Positions 52,815 to 61,390 of a DNA stretch of 64,000 nt are shown one piece after another; positions within the stretch are counted from its first letter, which is position 1, and the number at the start of each line of letters is the position of its first letter. Location of the stretch: contig NZ_BMRP01000029.1 of NCBI RefSeq assembly GCF_014648695.1, positions 1-64,000 on the forward strand, written 5' to 3'. The translations under genes were made by a program, and so were the position numbers. This DNA is from Streptomyces albospinus. GTDB lineage: Bacteria > Actinomycetota > Actinomycetes > Streptomycetales > Streptomycetaceae. The notes beneath the pieces were generated by a model that saw nothing but the letters and a program-made list of their open reading frames with translations, ran no database searches and had not been told where the DNA came from.

Positions 52815-54227
52815 GTGAGTGACTACGTCAAGCGTCTGCCGTCAGCGGCACTGCCCGAGGGGGGCGTGGCGTCCTGGTCCGTCGCCGATGCCGAGCGCTG
52901 GAGGAAAGCTCGCGTCCCGGCGGCCTTCGCCCCGGTCCCAGGCAGTTGGGTCCTCCTCGGCCTGGTCGCCGTCTCGTACGTCCTGACTTCTGAGTTCTCG
53001 GCCTCGCGGTGGAGCAGTGGCGGGTCCGCGCCCGGCGGCACCGACTGGCTCGGATATCTCCCGACGGTCCTGCTGGCCGCGCTGCCATTGTGGTACCGCT
53101 ATCTGCCGGTCCCGACCGTGCCGGCCGCAGTCGTGGTCGCGGTGGACGCGGCCGTGTCACTGGCATCATCCGACGCCGACGACAGGCTGGTCACAAGCGG
53201 ATACCTCCTGGCCCTGACCGTCTCCGCCTGGGCATTCGCCGGTGCGTGCCTGCGCCTTCGGGCCCGCCGCAAGCAGCGGGCGCTCGCGCTCGCCGCGGCC
53301 GGTCGGCGCCGTCTCGAACTCCCGGACCGGGTGCCCGAGACGGACGGCTACCGTGGGTTTCGGCAGTTCTACCTCGGGCTCGCCCTCTGCCTCATCGCCG
53401 GCGCCATCCTCACCGACGGTCTCGTTGAAGGCCTGACGGCATCGGACCGCGCACCCGCGTACGACGCCGTCGGGCAGCAGGGCGCCGCCCTGCTGTTCCT
53501 CGTCGCCGGCACCACTGTGTACGGCCGCGGCCACGTCGCCTACCGGGCGGCGCGCCGCCTGCACGAGGAGCCCCAGCCGACTCTGCTGGTGGGCGTACGG
53601 ATCGCGCCGGACGGTTACCACTGGCTGTATCCGGATGCCCGCACCACCTCGGGGCGGCCCCTGATCGCGTACCTTCCCAAAGGCCGGGGCACCGACCGCG
53701 CGGCGCGTCTTTTGGGCACGAGCTCCACCTACCGAGCCAGCGACGGGCACTACGACATCGACCCCCGCAGCGAACCCTTCGAGGCGGTCCTGTACGGCGC
53801 ACCCTGGGAAGGCGCCGAGGTCGTCCTGGAATACGTCGTCATCGAGCGCAGCACTTACCAGGGTTCGGAGCGTACGTATGCCGGCGTCATGGTCGCCCCG
53901 CTGCTGCCGCGACGCCGCCACGGCCTGGGCCTGTGGCAGCCGGCCGACGGCGCGGCCCGGGATGCCGCCCGGCGCGAAAGGATCTGCAAGGAAGAGCAGG
54001 AAAAACGCGAGCGGGACGAGCGGCGGGAAGCACGCCTACGCCGGCAGGAACGGGCCTACCGCGTGCGGGGAACAGCGCGGCGCCGCGGTAGCGGGGCGCG
54101 CGGTCAGCGGTACGGCAGGCCCGACAGCTGGGGCGGCGGGGACGGCTGCGGAAGCAGCCACAGCTGCGGAGGACACGGCTGCGGAAGCGGCCACGGCTGC
54201 GGCGGGCACGGTTGCGGCGGGCATTGA
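52815..54227 (+). CDS. Membrane protein with Cys/Gly/His-rich tail
   Basis: 470 aa from GTG 52815 with GGAAGGAG 6 bases upstream. About five membrane spans lie in the first 240 residues (VLLGLVAVSYVLTSEF, WLGYLPTVLLAALPLWYRYL, LLALTVSAWAFAGACL, LALCLIAGAILTDGL, GAALLFLVAGTTVYG). A soluble domain to about residue 370 follows, then a long Arg/Glu helix (ARRERICKEEQEKRERDERR). The last 30 residues alternate Gly with Cys and His (GCGSSHSCGGHGCGSGHGCG and on), suggesting metal binding. No family recognised. Confidence 0.8.
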   Translation: MSDYVKRLPSAALPEGGVASWSVADAERWRKARVPAAFAPVPGSWVLLGLVAVSYVLTSEFSASRWSSGGSAPGGTDWLGYLPTVLLAALPLWYRYLPVPTVPAAVVVAVDAAVSLASSDADDRLVTSGYLLALTVSAWAFAGACLRLRARRKQRALALAAAGRRRLELPDRVPETDGYRGFRQFYLGLALCLIAGAILTDGLVEGLTASDRAPAYDAVGQQGAALLFLVAGTTVYGRGHVAYRAARRLHEEPQPTLLVGVRIAPDGYHWLYPDARTTSGRPLIAYLPKGRGTDRAARLLGTSSTYRASDGHYDIDPRSEPFEAVLYGAPWEGAEVVLEYVVIERSTYQGSERTYAGVMVAPLLPRRRHGLGLWQPADGAARDAARRERICKEEQEKRERDERREARLRRQERAYRVRGTARRRGSGARGQRYGRPDSWGGGDGCGSSHSCGGHGCGSGHGCGGHGCGGH

Positions 54228-54374
54228 GCGCGAAGACCTTCTTCGGGAGAGGGGCGGGGGATGTGTCGCAGCACGGCGAGTCCATCAGCGTCCAGGAGAT
54301 GAGCGGTCACGTCGAACGGAGAAAGATGGGCCCATGGGCCGTCCCAGTGGGTTTCGTGTCGATGACGGTCATGC

Positions 54375-54683
54375 ATGCCGGAGGGGCTCACGCCCGTTCT
54401 CGCGGGTATCGGCCCGGCAGGGTCGGACTCCGTCCAGGGGTTCGCGGCCGGGCTCGTCGGCGCCATTGCGCTCTTCGTGATCGGCTGCGGTCCCGGATGG
54501 ATCGTGGGTGCGCTCAACAGTCATCGGGGGAATCCGCGGCCCAGGTGCACCGCGCGGCCCGCTCCTCGCGGGCCGTTCGGGGAGGGTGCGGATGTACGAC
54601 GAGAAGGGCAAGGTCCGCAGCCGGAGTTTGGACGACAAGTCGGTCACCGCCCGGGTGGACTGACGCAGACCCGGCTCAGCTGA
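54375..54683 (+). CDS. Small membrane protein, 3' frame uncertain
   Basis: ATG 54375: MPEGLTPVLAGIGPAGSDSV then FAAGLVGAIALFVIGCGPGW, one membrane span. After about residue 53 this frame becomes Arg/Pro-rich, while another frame reads MYDEKGKVRSRSLDDKSVTA and stops at 54660, which looks more natural. A one-base change near 54560 would join them. Confidence 0.45.
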   Translation: MPEGLTPVLAGIGPAGSDSVQGFAAGLVGAIALFVIGCGPGWIVGALNSHRGNPRPRCTARPAPRGPFGEGADVRREGQGPQPEFGRQVGHRPGGLTQTRLS

Positions 54684-54938
54684 ACTTGCCGAACGTGACG
54701 TACATGTCTGCATGCCTCTGACCAGCAAGTTCGCGTGACAGCACTAGTTCACGCTCGCGGCCGGCCGACCCCTTGTCCACGGGTGCGAACGACGATGCCG
54801 CACCCCTTGCCCAGCTGTAAATCAACCCCGTTGTCCAGTTCGAATGCGCCGACGTTCCCCCTGGGCGACATGCGCAACCCGCCCGCTCTGCCCCCTTTCG
54901 CGTGCGTGATGCGGGAGCGCGACCCGTACCATCGCCGC

Positions 54939-55502
54939 ATGCATGTTCGGCTCACACTTCTCACGGCCGCACGCAGCGCCCCGCTGTTGGCCGAGCGTTT
55001 TCACGAGGACCGACCGCTCGACCAGGCCGGCTGGTACGAGGTGCAACGCGCCGCCCATGCCCTGCAGCCGCTCGCAGCCGCCGAATTGCGCTACTGCTCG
55101 CCGACCCCGCGCAGCCGGGACACCGGCGAAGCGCTCGGCCTGATGCCGCTGGCGCAGCCCGCGCTGCGCGACTGGAACATGGGCCGCTGGAGCGGGGCCA
55201 CCCTCGCCGAGGTCACGGCCCGCGAACCGGGCGCCGTCGACGCCTGGCTCGGCGACCCGCGCTCGGCCCCGCACGGCGGTGAGTCCCTGCTCGCCTTCAT
55301 CTCGCGCGTGGGCGGCTGGCTCGACACCCGGCCCGTCGACGACGGCGGCAAGATCGTCGCGATCGCCGAACCCGCGGTCGTACGGGCCGCGCTCGTCTAC
55401 GCCCTGAAGGCGCCCCCAGCGACGTACTGGAACATCGACGTAAGCCCCCTGTCGACCGTCGCGCTCACCGGGCGCGCGGGCCGCTGGACCCTCAGCCTGT
55501 AG
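54939..55502 (+). CDS. Histidine-phosphatase-like protein with degenerate RHG motif
   Basis: 187 aa from ATG 54939. The fold is recognisable: HVRLTLLTAARSAPLLAERF, LRYCSPTPRSRDTGEALGLM, ALRDWNMGRWSGATLAEVTA, APHGGESLLAFISRVGGWLD and IVAIAEPAVVRAALVYALKA. The usual catalytic Arg-His-Gly at the first strand is replaced by TAARS, and the second His (normally in VxH) by AEPA. It is therefore probably not a phosphatase. Such degenerate members are found near cobalamin/precorrin genes in other genomes, but none are here. Confidence 0.8.
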   Translation: MHVRLTLLTAARSAPLLAERFHEDRPLDQAGWYEVQRAAHALQPLAAAELRYCSPTPRSRDTGEALGLMPLAQPALRDWNMGRWSGATLAEVTAREPGAVDAWLGDPRSAPHGGESLLAFISRVGGWLDTRPVDDGGKIVAIAEPAVVRAALVYALKAPPATYWNIDVSPLSTVALTGRAGRWTLSL

Positions 55503-55856
55503 GGCGTGCCGGCCACGTCCCGGCCGTGAAGAACCGCTCCGGGACGGCGAGAGCGGGCACCACTGAGATTGCCGTTCCCCTTACGCGGATGTGAACCGTC
55601 GGCTGCCGCCGGCTGCGGATCGCAACCGCGCCGTCGCCATCGCGGCGCGCAGCGCGACCCTGGCCAGGTCGGCCCCGGACATGCCGCCGCCGCTGATGCC
55701 TGCCTTCAGGGGGTGTAGCCGAGGGCGGCGTCAACATGGCCGTCGCGGTCGCCCTGACCCGGGCACCTCGCCCCGACCGCTCACGCATTGCGGCCGAGTT
55801 GTGGGCCTTCGTTGCCGGAGCCGCAGGTGCCGCGAACAGTTCGGGAGGGACGTCAT
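55503..55856. other. Intergenic region, no gene found
   Basis: No supported gene. The end holds GGGAGGGACGTC, the ribosome site of the PhyH-like gene that starts at 55857. Confidence 0.4.
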
Positions 55857-56713
55857 GACTGAGCAGAGCGCACACCCCGAGGTGCACGGACGGGGGGATC
55901 TGGCCGGAGATCTCGCACGCACCGGGCCTCCGGCGGCGGCGACCGCGCCGTCGAGCCGGCGCAGATCCAAGCGGACCTGGCCGCACCGGAACGCGACGGC
56001 TACGTCATTCTGACCGGTCTGCTCAGCCGCGAAGAATGCGACGATCTTCGCGCCGAACTCACACCACTGCTCGGCCGGACAGATCGCAACGCCTTTGAGG
56101 GCCACCGCACCCAGCGGATATACAGCGTGCTCAACAAGACCCGTTGCGTGGACCGCCTCGTCGACCACCCTCGCGTCCTGGCCCTGCTCGACCGGTTGCT
56201 ACTGCCCCACTACCTGCTGTCCCAGTTGCAGGTCATCAACATCCGGCCCGGCGAGGAGGCACAGCTACTGCACCCCGACGATGGCTTCTATCCGGTCCCC
56301 CGCCCCCGACCGGAGTTGTCGGTGGCCACCATCTGGGCGATCGATGAGTTCACCGCCGACAACGGCGCAACCATCCTCATCCCTGGCAGCCACCGCTGGC
56401 CGGACGGCAGAACCCCCACCCACGCAGACCCCACCTGACCGCCGTCATGCCCGCCGGATCCTGTGTGCTGTTCGTCGGCACCCTCTGGCATGGCGGCGGC
56501 GCCAACCGTAGCGCCGCACCGCGCCTGGCCACCACCGCCCAGTACTGTCAGCCCTGGCTGCGGACACAGGAGGCGTTCGCCCTCTCCACCAGCCGGGACG
56601 CCATCCGCGAGGTCTCGGAGGAGCTCCGTCGGATGCTCGGCTACAGCATCCATCCGCCTTTCGTCGGCATGGTCGACGGTATGCACCCCAAACGCCTCCT
56701 GGACCGCCACTGA
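55857..56713 (+). pseudogene. Phytanoyl-CoA dioxygenase (PhyH) family, two frameshifts
   Basis: ATG 55857 with a strong ribosome site encodes MTEQSAHPEVHGRGDLAGDL, then the frame shifts near 55940 to PERDGYVILTGLLSREECDD, LLSQLQVINIRPGEEAQLLH with the HPDD metal motif and LSVATIWAIDEFTADNGATI. A stop at 56436 is bypassed by a second shift to CVLFVGTLWHGGGANRSAAP, which has the distal His. Iron ligands His-x-Asp and His are thus all encoded. The gene ends at 56713 and would be about 285 aa. It uses Fe(II) and 2-oxoglutarate to hydroxylate its substrate. Confidence 0.75.
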
Positions 56714-56838
56714 CTCACCTTGTCGGACCCGGACTGGCGTGCCGCCCAACCCGGTGGACGTTCGCGGTCACCGCACTGGGTGGCAGGGGGAGGCCGCTGG
56801 CTGCCGCTGCGCGGGGCGGGTCGTAGCGGCGTCTCGGA

Positions 56839-57567
56839 TCACAGCACTCCCACCCCCTTGGCCAGGGTCGACAGCCCGCCGGCCAGCGCGAGCAGCAGGA
56901 CGAGCTGCCGGGCCCGGCCGTCCGGGACGCATGCGGCGAGCACCTTGCCGATGACCGCGCCCAGCACCATCGCGGCGACTGCTATCGCCCACCCCGTCGC
57001 GCCCAGCTGCGGGACGCCGTTGGCCGCGATGGAGAAGGCGTTCACGACGATGCCGTAGAACTGCGCGTTCGGCACGAACTCGTGGACGGTCCAGTCGGCG
57101 TTCATCGCATAGAGGGAGAGCGGCGGGCCGCCCAGTCCGGCGGAGGCATTCATGAACCCGCCCGCCGCGCCCGCGGCCACGGCCCCTTTGGGACCGGTCA
57201 GGGCGGACACCCGCAGGCCGCGCATCACCAGCAGCACGGCGAGGGTGACCAGGAGCCCCATCCCGACGAGCAGGACGGGGCGCGGCAATTGGGCAGCCAC
57301 CCATGTCCCGACCGGGACGGCGCACGCGGACGCGACGACCAGCGGCACCATCGCCGTGAGCCGCACCCGCCGCCAGCCACCGACGAGCCCGACGGCGCTG
57401 ATGACCCCGGCCGCACAGTTGGCCAGGGCGACTCCCTGGGAGGGACCGAGCAGCAGCGCGAGCGCGGGCACGGCGACGAGTGCGAAGCCCATCCCGGTCA
57501 GCCACTGCACGCAGGCGCCCACCATGACGACACCCCCGAGGAGCAGTTGCGCCGTCCCGCTGGTCAT
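56839..57567 (-). CDS. TauE/SafE-family sulfite exporter-like permease
   Basis: 242 aa from ATG 57567, overlapping the stop of the MaoC-like gene. Eight hydrophobic spans. GACVQWLTGMGFALVAVPAL carries the family motif (G-x-x-x-Q/S-x-x-x-G-x-G), and GGFMNASAGLGGPPLSLYAM the second copy (GG-x-x-N-x-x-x-G-x-G-G-P-P). Substrates in this family are organic or sulfur anions; the MaoC partner suggests an organic acid. Confidence 0.88.
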   Translation of the reverse strand: MTSGTAQLLLGGVVMVGACVQWLTGMGFALVAVPALALLLGPSQGVALANCAAGVISAVGLVGGWRRVRLTAMVPLVVASACAVPVGTWVAAQLPRPVLLVGMGLLVTLAVLLVMRGLRVSALTGPKGAVAAGAAGGFMNASAGLGGPPLSLYAMNADWTVHEFVPNAQFYGIVVNAFSIAANGVPQLGATGWAIAVAAMVLGAVIGKVLAACVPDGRARQLVLLLALAGGLSTLAKGVGVL

Positions 57568-58055
57568 GCGCTGTCGCGGGTGCGCAGCAGGTTCACGACG
57601 GTCACGCGCAGCACCGGCTCACCGCTCTGGTCGATGAGCTCGGCGAGCGTGCGTACGATGCCGCGCCGCGGGTCGGAGCGCGAGAGCCGGGTGTCGAGGG
57701 TGTGCAGGCGCAGGCTGAGCCGGTCGCCGGGGCGCACGGGCTTGAGCCAGCGCAGTTCGTCCACTCCAGGGCTGCCGAGACTGGCGACCGTGGACAGGTA
57801 GTGCCGTGCGAACAGCTGCATCATCAGGGCGACCGTGTGCCACCCACTGGCGACCAGCCCGCCGAACGGCCCCTGCTTTGCCGCGCCAGGATCGACGTGG
57901 AAGGACTGGGGGTCGTACTGGGAGGCGAAGCCGATGATCTCCTCTTCGGTGACCGCGACGTTGCCGTACTCGTACGTCGCGCCCGCCGTGTAGTCCTCGA
58001 AGTACCGGTCGTCGATGGGAGCGGTGAATCCGTCCGTCCTCTGATGGTCGTTCAT
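57564..58055 (-). CDS. MaoC-like hydratase
   Basis: 163 aa from ATG 58055 (GGGAGAT upstream). YFEDYTAGATYEYGNVAVTE, IIGFASQYDPQSFHVDPGAA (Asp and His of the hot-dog active site), FGGLVASGWHTVALMMQLFA and LRWLKPVRPGDRLSLRLHTL are the full MaoC pattern. It would hydrate an enoyl-thioester. It overlaps the upstream tetR/MFS fusion and the downstream permease by 4 bases each, so the three form one operon. Confidence 0.92.
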   Translation of the reverse strand: MNDHQRTDGFTAPIDDRYFEDYTAGATYEYGNVAVTEEEIIGFASQYDPQSFHVDPGAAKQGPFGGLVASGWHTVALMMQLFARHYLSTVASLGSPGVDELRWLKPVRPGDRLSLRLHTLDTRLSRSDPRRGIVRTLAELIDQSGEPVLRVTVVNLLRTRDSA

Positions 58056-58579
58056 ATCTCCCTGTCCTTCTGGTTTCTGGGCAGTAGTGCTGCGGGGAGC
58101 AGGCCGGGGACCGCGACGGCGGCCAGGCGCCACAACGTGGTTCCCGTCCAGGTGGCGGCGCCTGCGCTGCTGGCTACGGCGAAGCCGAGGGTGGGGCCGA
58201 TGTTCGTCGCCGTCTGGTTGAGGCCGCCGACGGCTCCGGCGTACTCGGGTGACGCGTCGTCGACGACCGTCCCGGAGCGGTGACCATGACTGCGGCGAAC
58301 CCGGCGCCGATCACGGCGAAGACCGCGCCTGTCAGCCCCGCCGCACCACTCTGCGCCAGCTGCGAGAGCCCGGCGATGCCGACCCAGCTCCTCGAAGCCC
58401 CGGCGAGCAATGGCCGACAGCGCCCCCCGGTGCGTCGGAAAGTAGCGCCGGGGCGCACCGTGCGACACACCCGCACCTTGGGCGATCTCCGGCAGACCGA
58501 CCGAAGCGGTGCCCCCAGACAGCACCAACTCCACGACAGCATCGACCAGCCGCTCCCGCAAAGCCCCCTCGACATCCAT
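58052..58579 (-). pseudogene. TetR DNA-binding domain fused to an MFS C terminus
   Basis: The reading 58579-58052 stays open for 175 codons. Residues 1-68 are a TetR helix-turn-helix (ERLVDAVVELVLSGGTASVG, then IAQGAGVSHGAPRRYFPTHR). The end, SPEYAGAVGGLNQTATNIGP and ATWTGTTLWRLAAVAVPGLL, is the last helices of an MFS transporter. The middle is off-frame: one base over it reads LSQLAQSGAAGLTGAVFAVI, also MFS. So a deletion joined a tetR gene to its neighbouring exporter gene, with compensating frame changes. The chimera cannot be a transporter; DNA binding is conceivable. Confidence 0.75.
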
Positions 58580-58618
58580 AGACAGTGTCTACCAGGGGGT
58601 CGTAGACACTGTCTATGG
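58576..58618. promoter_or_regulatory. TetR-type double palindrome at the fusion gene start
   Basis: 17-base arms, CCATAGACAGTGTCTAC at 58576-58592 and its exact complement at 58602-58618, with a 9-base spacer. Each arm is itself a near palindrome TAGACA-G/C-TGTCTA, so this is a pair of operators. It includes the start codon of the tetR part (58577-58579). Confidence 0.75.
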
Positions 58619-58783
58619 CTCAGGAGGCGGCTTGCAGACGAGGATCGGGGCATGGCGACATGCCGAGCGCGGGACAGCTCCGTCTGCTCTGAGCAGATGC
58701 TCGGCTCGGCGTCAGGACTCCTCATGCCGGCGGCCAGCATGGTGCCGCGGGCGGATTGCCGGGCCTGCGAGGCAGTTGGCCGG
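58619..58783. other. Short spacer right of the TetR palindrome
   Basis: No gene; it holds the promoter side of the tetR fusion and the 3' side of the YCII-related gene. Confidence 0.4.
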
Positions 58784-59098
58784 CTAGTCGGGCGTTCGGC
58801 CGCCAGCCGGGAGGAAAGAAGGCCCCACCTGGCATGGATGGACTCGCACCTCGCGCCAGACATCGTCGACCACGTACGGCTCCACGTGCAGCCAGGCGTC
58901 CAGGTCCTCGCGGGAGTCCGCGGCCATGACCAGCATCGAACCGATCATGTCGCCCTCATCGCCCAGGATCGCAGTACCGAAGACGGCTTCGACCTGCTTC
59001 ATCGACGCTGCCTGGGCCAGATGCCGTTCCCGGGCACGGGCACGACGTCGACGTCCCTCCGCACCCGGGTGGTCGTATGCGATGACCAGGTAGTGCAT
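58784..59098 (-). CDS. YCII-related domain protein
   Basis: 104 aa from ATG 59098 with GGAGGAG 4 bases upstream. HYLVIAYDHPGAEGRRRRAR, FGTAILGDEGDMIGSMLVMA and REDLDAWLHVEPYVVDDVWR are the dimeric ferredoxin-like fold with the Asp/His pair (P-DV) used by YciI. It is a small cytoplasmic enzyme-like protein. A TAGAC-N3-GTCTA site 70 bp upstream (59168-59180) links it to the TetR site at 58576-58618. Confidence 0.88.
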   Translation of the reverse strand: MHYLVIAYDHPGAEGRRRRARARERHLAQAASMKQVEAVFGTAILGDEGDMIGSMLVMAADSREDLDAWLHVEPYVVDDVWREVRVHPCQVGPSFLPAGGRTPD

Positions 59099-59167
59099 CC
59101 CACTCCTCCGCGGATGGTTCGGCAGCCGCCGGCCGCAGACGGCGATCGACAGTTCACAACGCCCTGA

Positions 59168-59180
59168 TAGACATCGTCTA
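59168..59180. promoter_or_regulatory. Further TetR-type half palindrome
   Basis: TAGACATCGTCTA: 5-base arms TAGAC and GTCTA as in the double site at 58576-58618, 70 bp upstream of the YCII-related gene on the minus strand. Likely bound by the same regulator. Confidence 0.6.
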
Positions 59181-59394
59181 CGATCCGGGCCAACCCCCGC
59201 CCCCACATACGCGAGCGGCAGAGAACCTTCGCGGACGCGTATCCGGTCGAGGTGCAGGCCAAGGTGCTCTCACCGAACGCACGCTGACGTACCGCCAGGG
59301 CGCCCGGCGCGCGCTGCCGCTGCCGCCTGCACCTCGACTGGCAAGAGCAGCCGGCTCGCCGATGCCCGTCGTCCACCGCTCCGTCGTACAGCGG
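59181..59394. other. Intergenic region with a possible remnant
   Basis: Plus strand about 59210-59285 reads ERQRTFADAYPVEVQAKVLS then PNAR and a stop, without start. Nothing else. Confidence 0.3.
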
Positions 59395-59681
59395 TCAGGA
59401 ACCGAGGTCGAGGACGCGGACGGGCTGCCCGTGCCACCGCTGCGCGTCGGTGGTGCCGACGATGGCGCCCTCGGGCCGGTCCGGTGTGGGCTGGGCCGCG
59501 CGCCGGCAATGGGCCACCGCCCACGACAGCTGCTGAGCCACTGCGAGTGCGGCCAGCAGGACGAAAACGCTGATGCCGGGCGCACCGCCAGACGGCCGGG
59601 CGGTACCGGGCGCGGGCCGGGTCGGCCTCGGCCGTGGATCGTGGGGTGCTCGGTGAAGCGGTAGTCGGCACGCGTGTCCAT
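59395..59681 (-). pseudogene. Small membrane protein with a frameshift
   Basis: ATG 59681 encodes MDTRADYRFTEHPTIHGRGR; in another frame the continuation GISVFVLLAALAVAQQLSWA (one membrane span), then VGTTDAQRWHGQPVRVLDLG, stops at 59395. One frame change near 59600 joins them to a protein of about 95 aa. No family recognised. Confidence 0.5.
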
Positions 59682-59785
59682 GTCGCGCCGTTGAAGCCGC
59701 TGGCGTTTCAGAGGCACGCCCCCGCTGTTCTGCCGGCGGTGAACACCGGCCTGACCGGACTCGACGATCACTACAGTCCAGCCGT

Positions 59786-60511
59786 ATGACGACGATGACA
59801 ACGCGCACGGTCGAGTACCCGGCCGACGGCTTGACGATGATCGGGCACCTCGCGCTCCCGGCCGGTGTCGACCGCCGGCCCGCGGTGCTGATCGGACCAG
59901 AGGGCATGGGGCTCAGCGACGTCGAACGCCGCCGGGCCGATGCGCTCGCCGAGCTGGGATACGTGGCGCTGGCCTTCGACCTCCACGGCGGGCGCTATGT
60001 GGGCGACCCCGAGGAGATGCTGGCCCGTTGCATGCCCCTGCTCGCCGACCCCGACCGGATGCGGGGCATCGGCCACGCGGCGCTCGACGTGTTGCGCGCC
60101 GAACCGCGGACCGACCCCGACCGGATCGCCGCCATCGGCTACGGCACCGGGGGCGCCATCGCGCTGGAACTCGGGCGCGACGGCGTCAACCTGCGCGCGA
60201 TCGGAACAGTCAACGCACTGACCACGGGCCGACCGGGCGAGGCGGCGCGCATTCGCTGCCCGGTGTGGGCCGGGGTCGGGTCGGAAGACCCGATCATGCC
60301 GCCCGCGCAACGGGACGCGTTCACCGCCGAGATGCAGGCCGCGGGCGTCGACTGGCGCCTCGTGGTCTACGGCGGAGCCCTGCACGCCTTCCACCACCCA
60401 CCGGTCGACCACATCGCGCCCCCCGGAGTCGGCTACCATCCGCAGCACGCGCAGCGAGCCTGGCGCGACATCGTCGACCTGCTCGCCGAGCGCCTGCCCG
60501 TAACGGAGTGA
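59786..60511 (+). CDS. Dienelactone-hydrolase-like protein without catalytic Cys
   Basis: 241 aa from ATG 59786. The DLH fold is complete: VLIGPEGMGLSDVERRRADA, LGYVALAFDLHGGRYVGDPE, RIAAIGYGTGGAIALELGRD, VWAGVGSEDPIMPPAQRDAF (acid) and VVYGGALHAFHHPPVDH (His). The nucleophile elbow, normally GYCFGG or similar, is GYGTGG: the Cys is Gly, so this residue cannot attack an ester. It may bind rather than cleave its ligand, or use another group. Confidence 0.85.
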   Translation: MTTMTTRTVEYPADGLTMIGHLALPAGVDRRPAVLIGPEGMGLSDVERRRADALAELGYVALAFDLHGGRYVGDPEEMLARCMPLLADPDRMRGIGHAALDVLRAEPRTDPDRIAAIGYGTGGAIALELGRDGVNLRAIGTVNALTTGRPGEAARIRCPVWAGVGSEDPIMPPAQRDAFTAEMQAAGVDWRLVVYGGALHAFHHPPVDHIAPPGVGYHPQHAQRAWRDIVDLLAERLPVTE

Positions 60512-60651
60512 TCTGGTCGGCAACCGGGATTCCGGGCCGACTGCGCCTGCACCAACTCCGCCACTCCGCCGCCACCCACCCCCGGGGGCCTGATACATGG
60601 TGTCAAGGGCGGGCGGCTGAGGGGTGGGTAGGTGCCGCCCACTCTGGAGCT

Positions 60652-61092
60652 GTGCAGCAGTCCCAGACCTTGCCGAGTAGTTCTGACGTCCTGGTGGCAG
60701 CGTTCCCGTCTCGGCTTGCCGGGGACGTGCGGAGCGTTCTTGCCGTCATGCCGTTCGCTGCGATATCTCCGGTTGGGCCATTCCGCGTTGAGGTGCAGGG
60801 TGAGGCGGTCGCCATCCCCTCACGGATCTACCATGCCGGGCCGGACGCCGGCGTAGCAGGCTTCCTCACCGGGACCCAGCAGCTGATCTTGCATTGCTTG
60901 TACTCCCGGCGCTCCGACTACTGGTCGTGCCACTACCGCTGGAAGTACCCGATGTTCGGCACATGTCCGGGAGGGATCCTGACAGAAGCGTTTCGAGCCG
61001 CCGCATCGGAACAGGTCGGCGCACCGTGGCGCCGGCATACGCCCCCGACCGCGGGCAGCCCTGCCGGAGACCGGTCATCGCCTATCCGGTGA
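60652..61092 (+). CDS. Hypothetical protein, C terminus possibly frameshifted
   Basis: From GTG 60652 with GGAGCT upstream: QQSQTLPSSSDVLVAAFPSR, VLAVMPFAAISPVGPFRVEV, IPSRIYHAGPDAGVAGFLTG and TQQLILHCLYSRR resemble small Streptomyces proteins that continue with HHDGxVRQRxL. Here the in-frame continuation is Trp/Arg-rich, and another frame (VRHMSGRDPDRSVSSRR) looks more natural. The first 85 residues are convincing; the rest is doubtful. The family has no known function. Confidence 0.5.
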   Translation: MQQSQTLPSSSDVLVAAFPSRLAGDVRSVLAVMPFAAISPVGPFRVEVQGEAVAIPSRIYHAGPDAGVAGFLTGTQQLILHCLYSRRSDYWSCHYRWKYPMFGTCPGGILTEAFRAAASEQVGAPWRRHTPPTAGSPAGDRSSPIR

Positions 61093-61200
61093 GAGCAAGG
61101 TTGTGCAGGCGGGCGATGCCAAGGATGGCGTGGTGGACGCCCTCGCCTCTGAGGCGGCAGTCACGGAGGATCTTCCTGCGCTGCATGCGGGCGAAGTGTG
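61082..61200 (-). pseudogene. Transposase C-terminal remnant (IS5-like)
   Basis: Minus strand: ARMQRRKILRDCRLRGEGVH then HAILGIARLHNLALTG and a stop at 61082-61084. I recall this ending from Streptomyces IS5-type transposases. Only about 38 codons remain. Confidence 0.6.
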
Positions 61201-61249
61201 CTCATCGCGGGCACGAACCTGCCTGGGGGATCGGTTGTGTTCCTCCTTC

Positions 61250-61390
61250 CAAGCGGGGAAAGCCTGGATGCTCACGCGGAGAAAGGCGTGGACGCTCACG
61301 TTCTGCGCCGTCAGGGATGGACGCTCTCGGCCATTGCCCGGCTTCGCGGCCGTGATCGCAAGACGATCCACGCCTATGTCAATGGCGAGC
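61250..61390 (+). pseudogene. IS21-type transposase N-terminal remnant
   Basis: EKGVDAHVLRRQGWTLSAIA then RLRGRDRKTIHAYVNGE is the helix-turn-helix at the start of IstA-like transposases (xxDAHALxxQGWTISAIARHLGxDRKTIRxYL). It is cut off at about 61390, at the end of a gene on the other strand. Confidence 0.65.
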
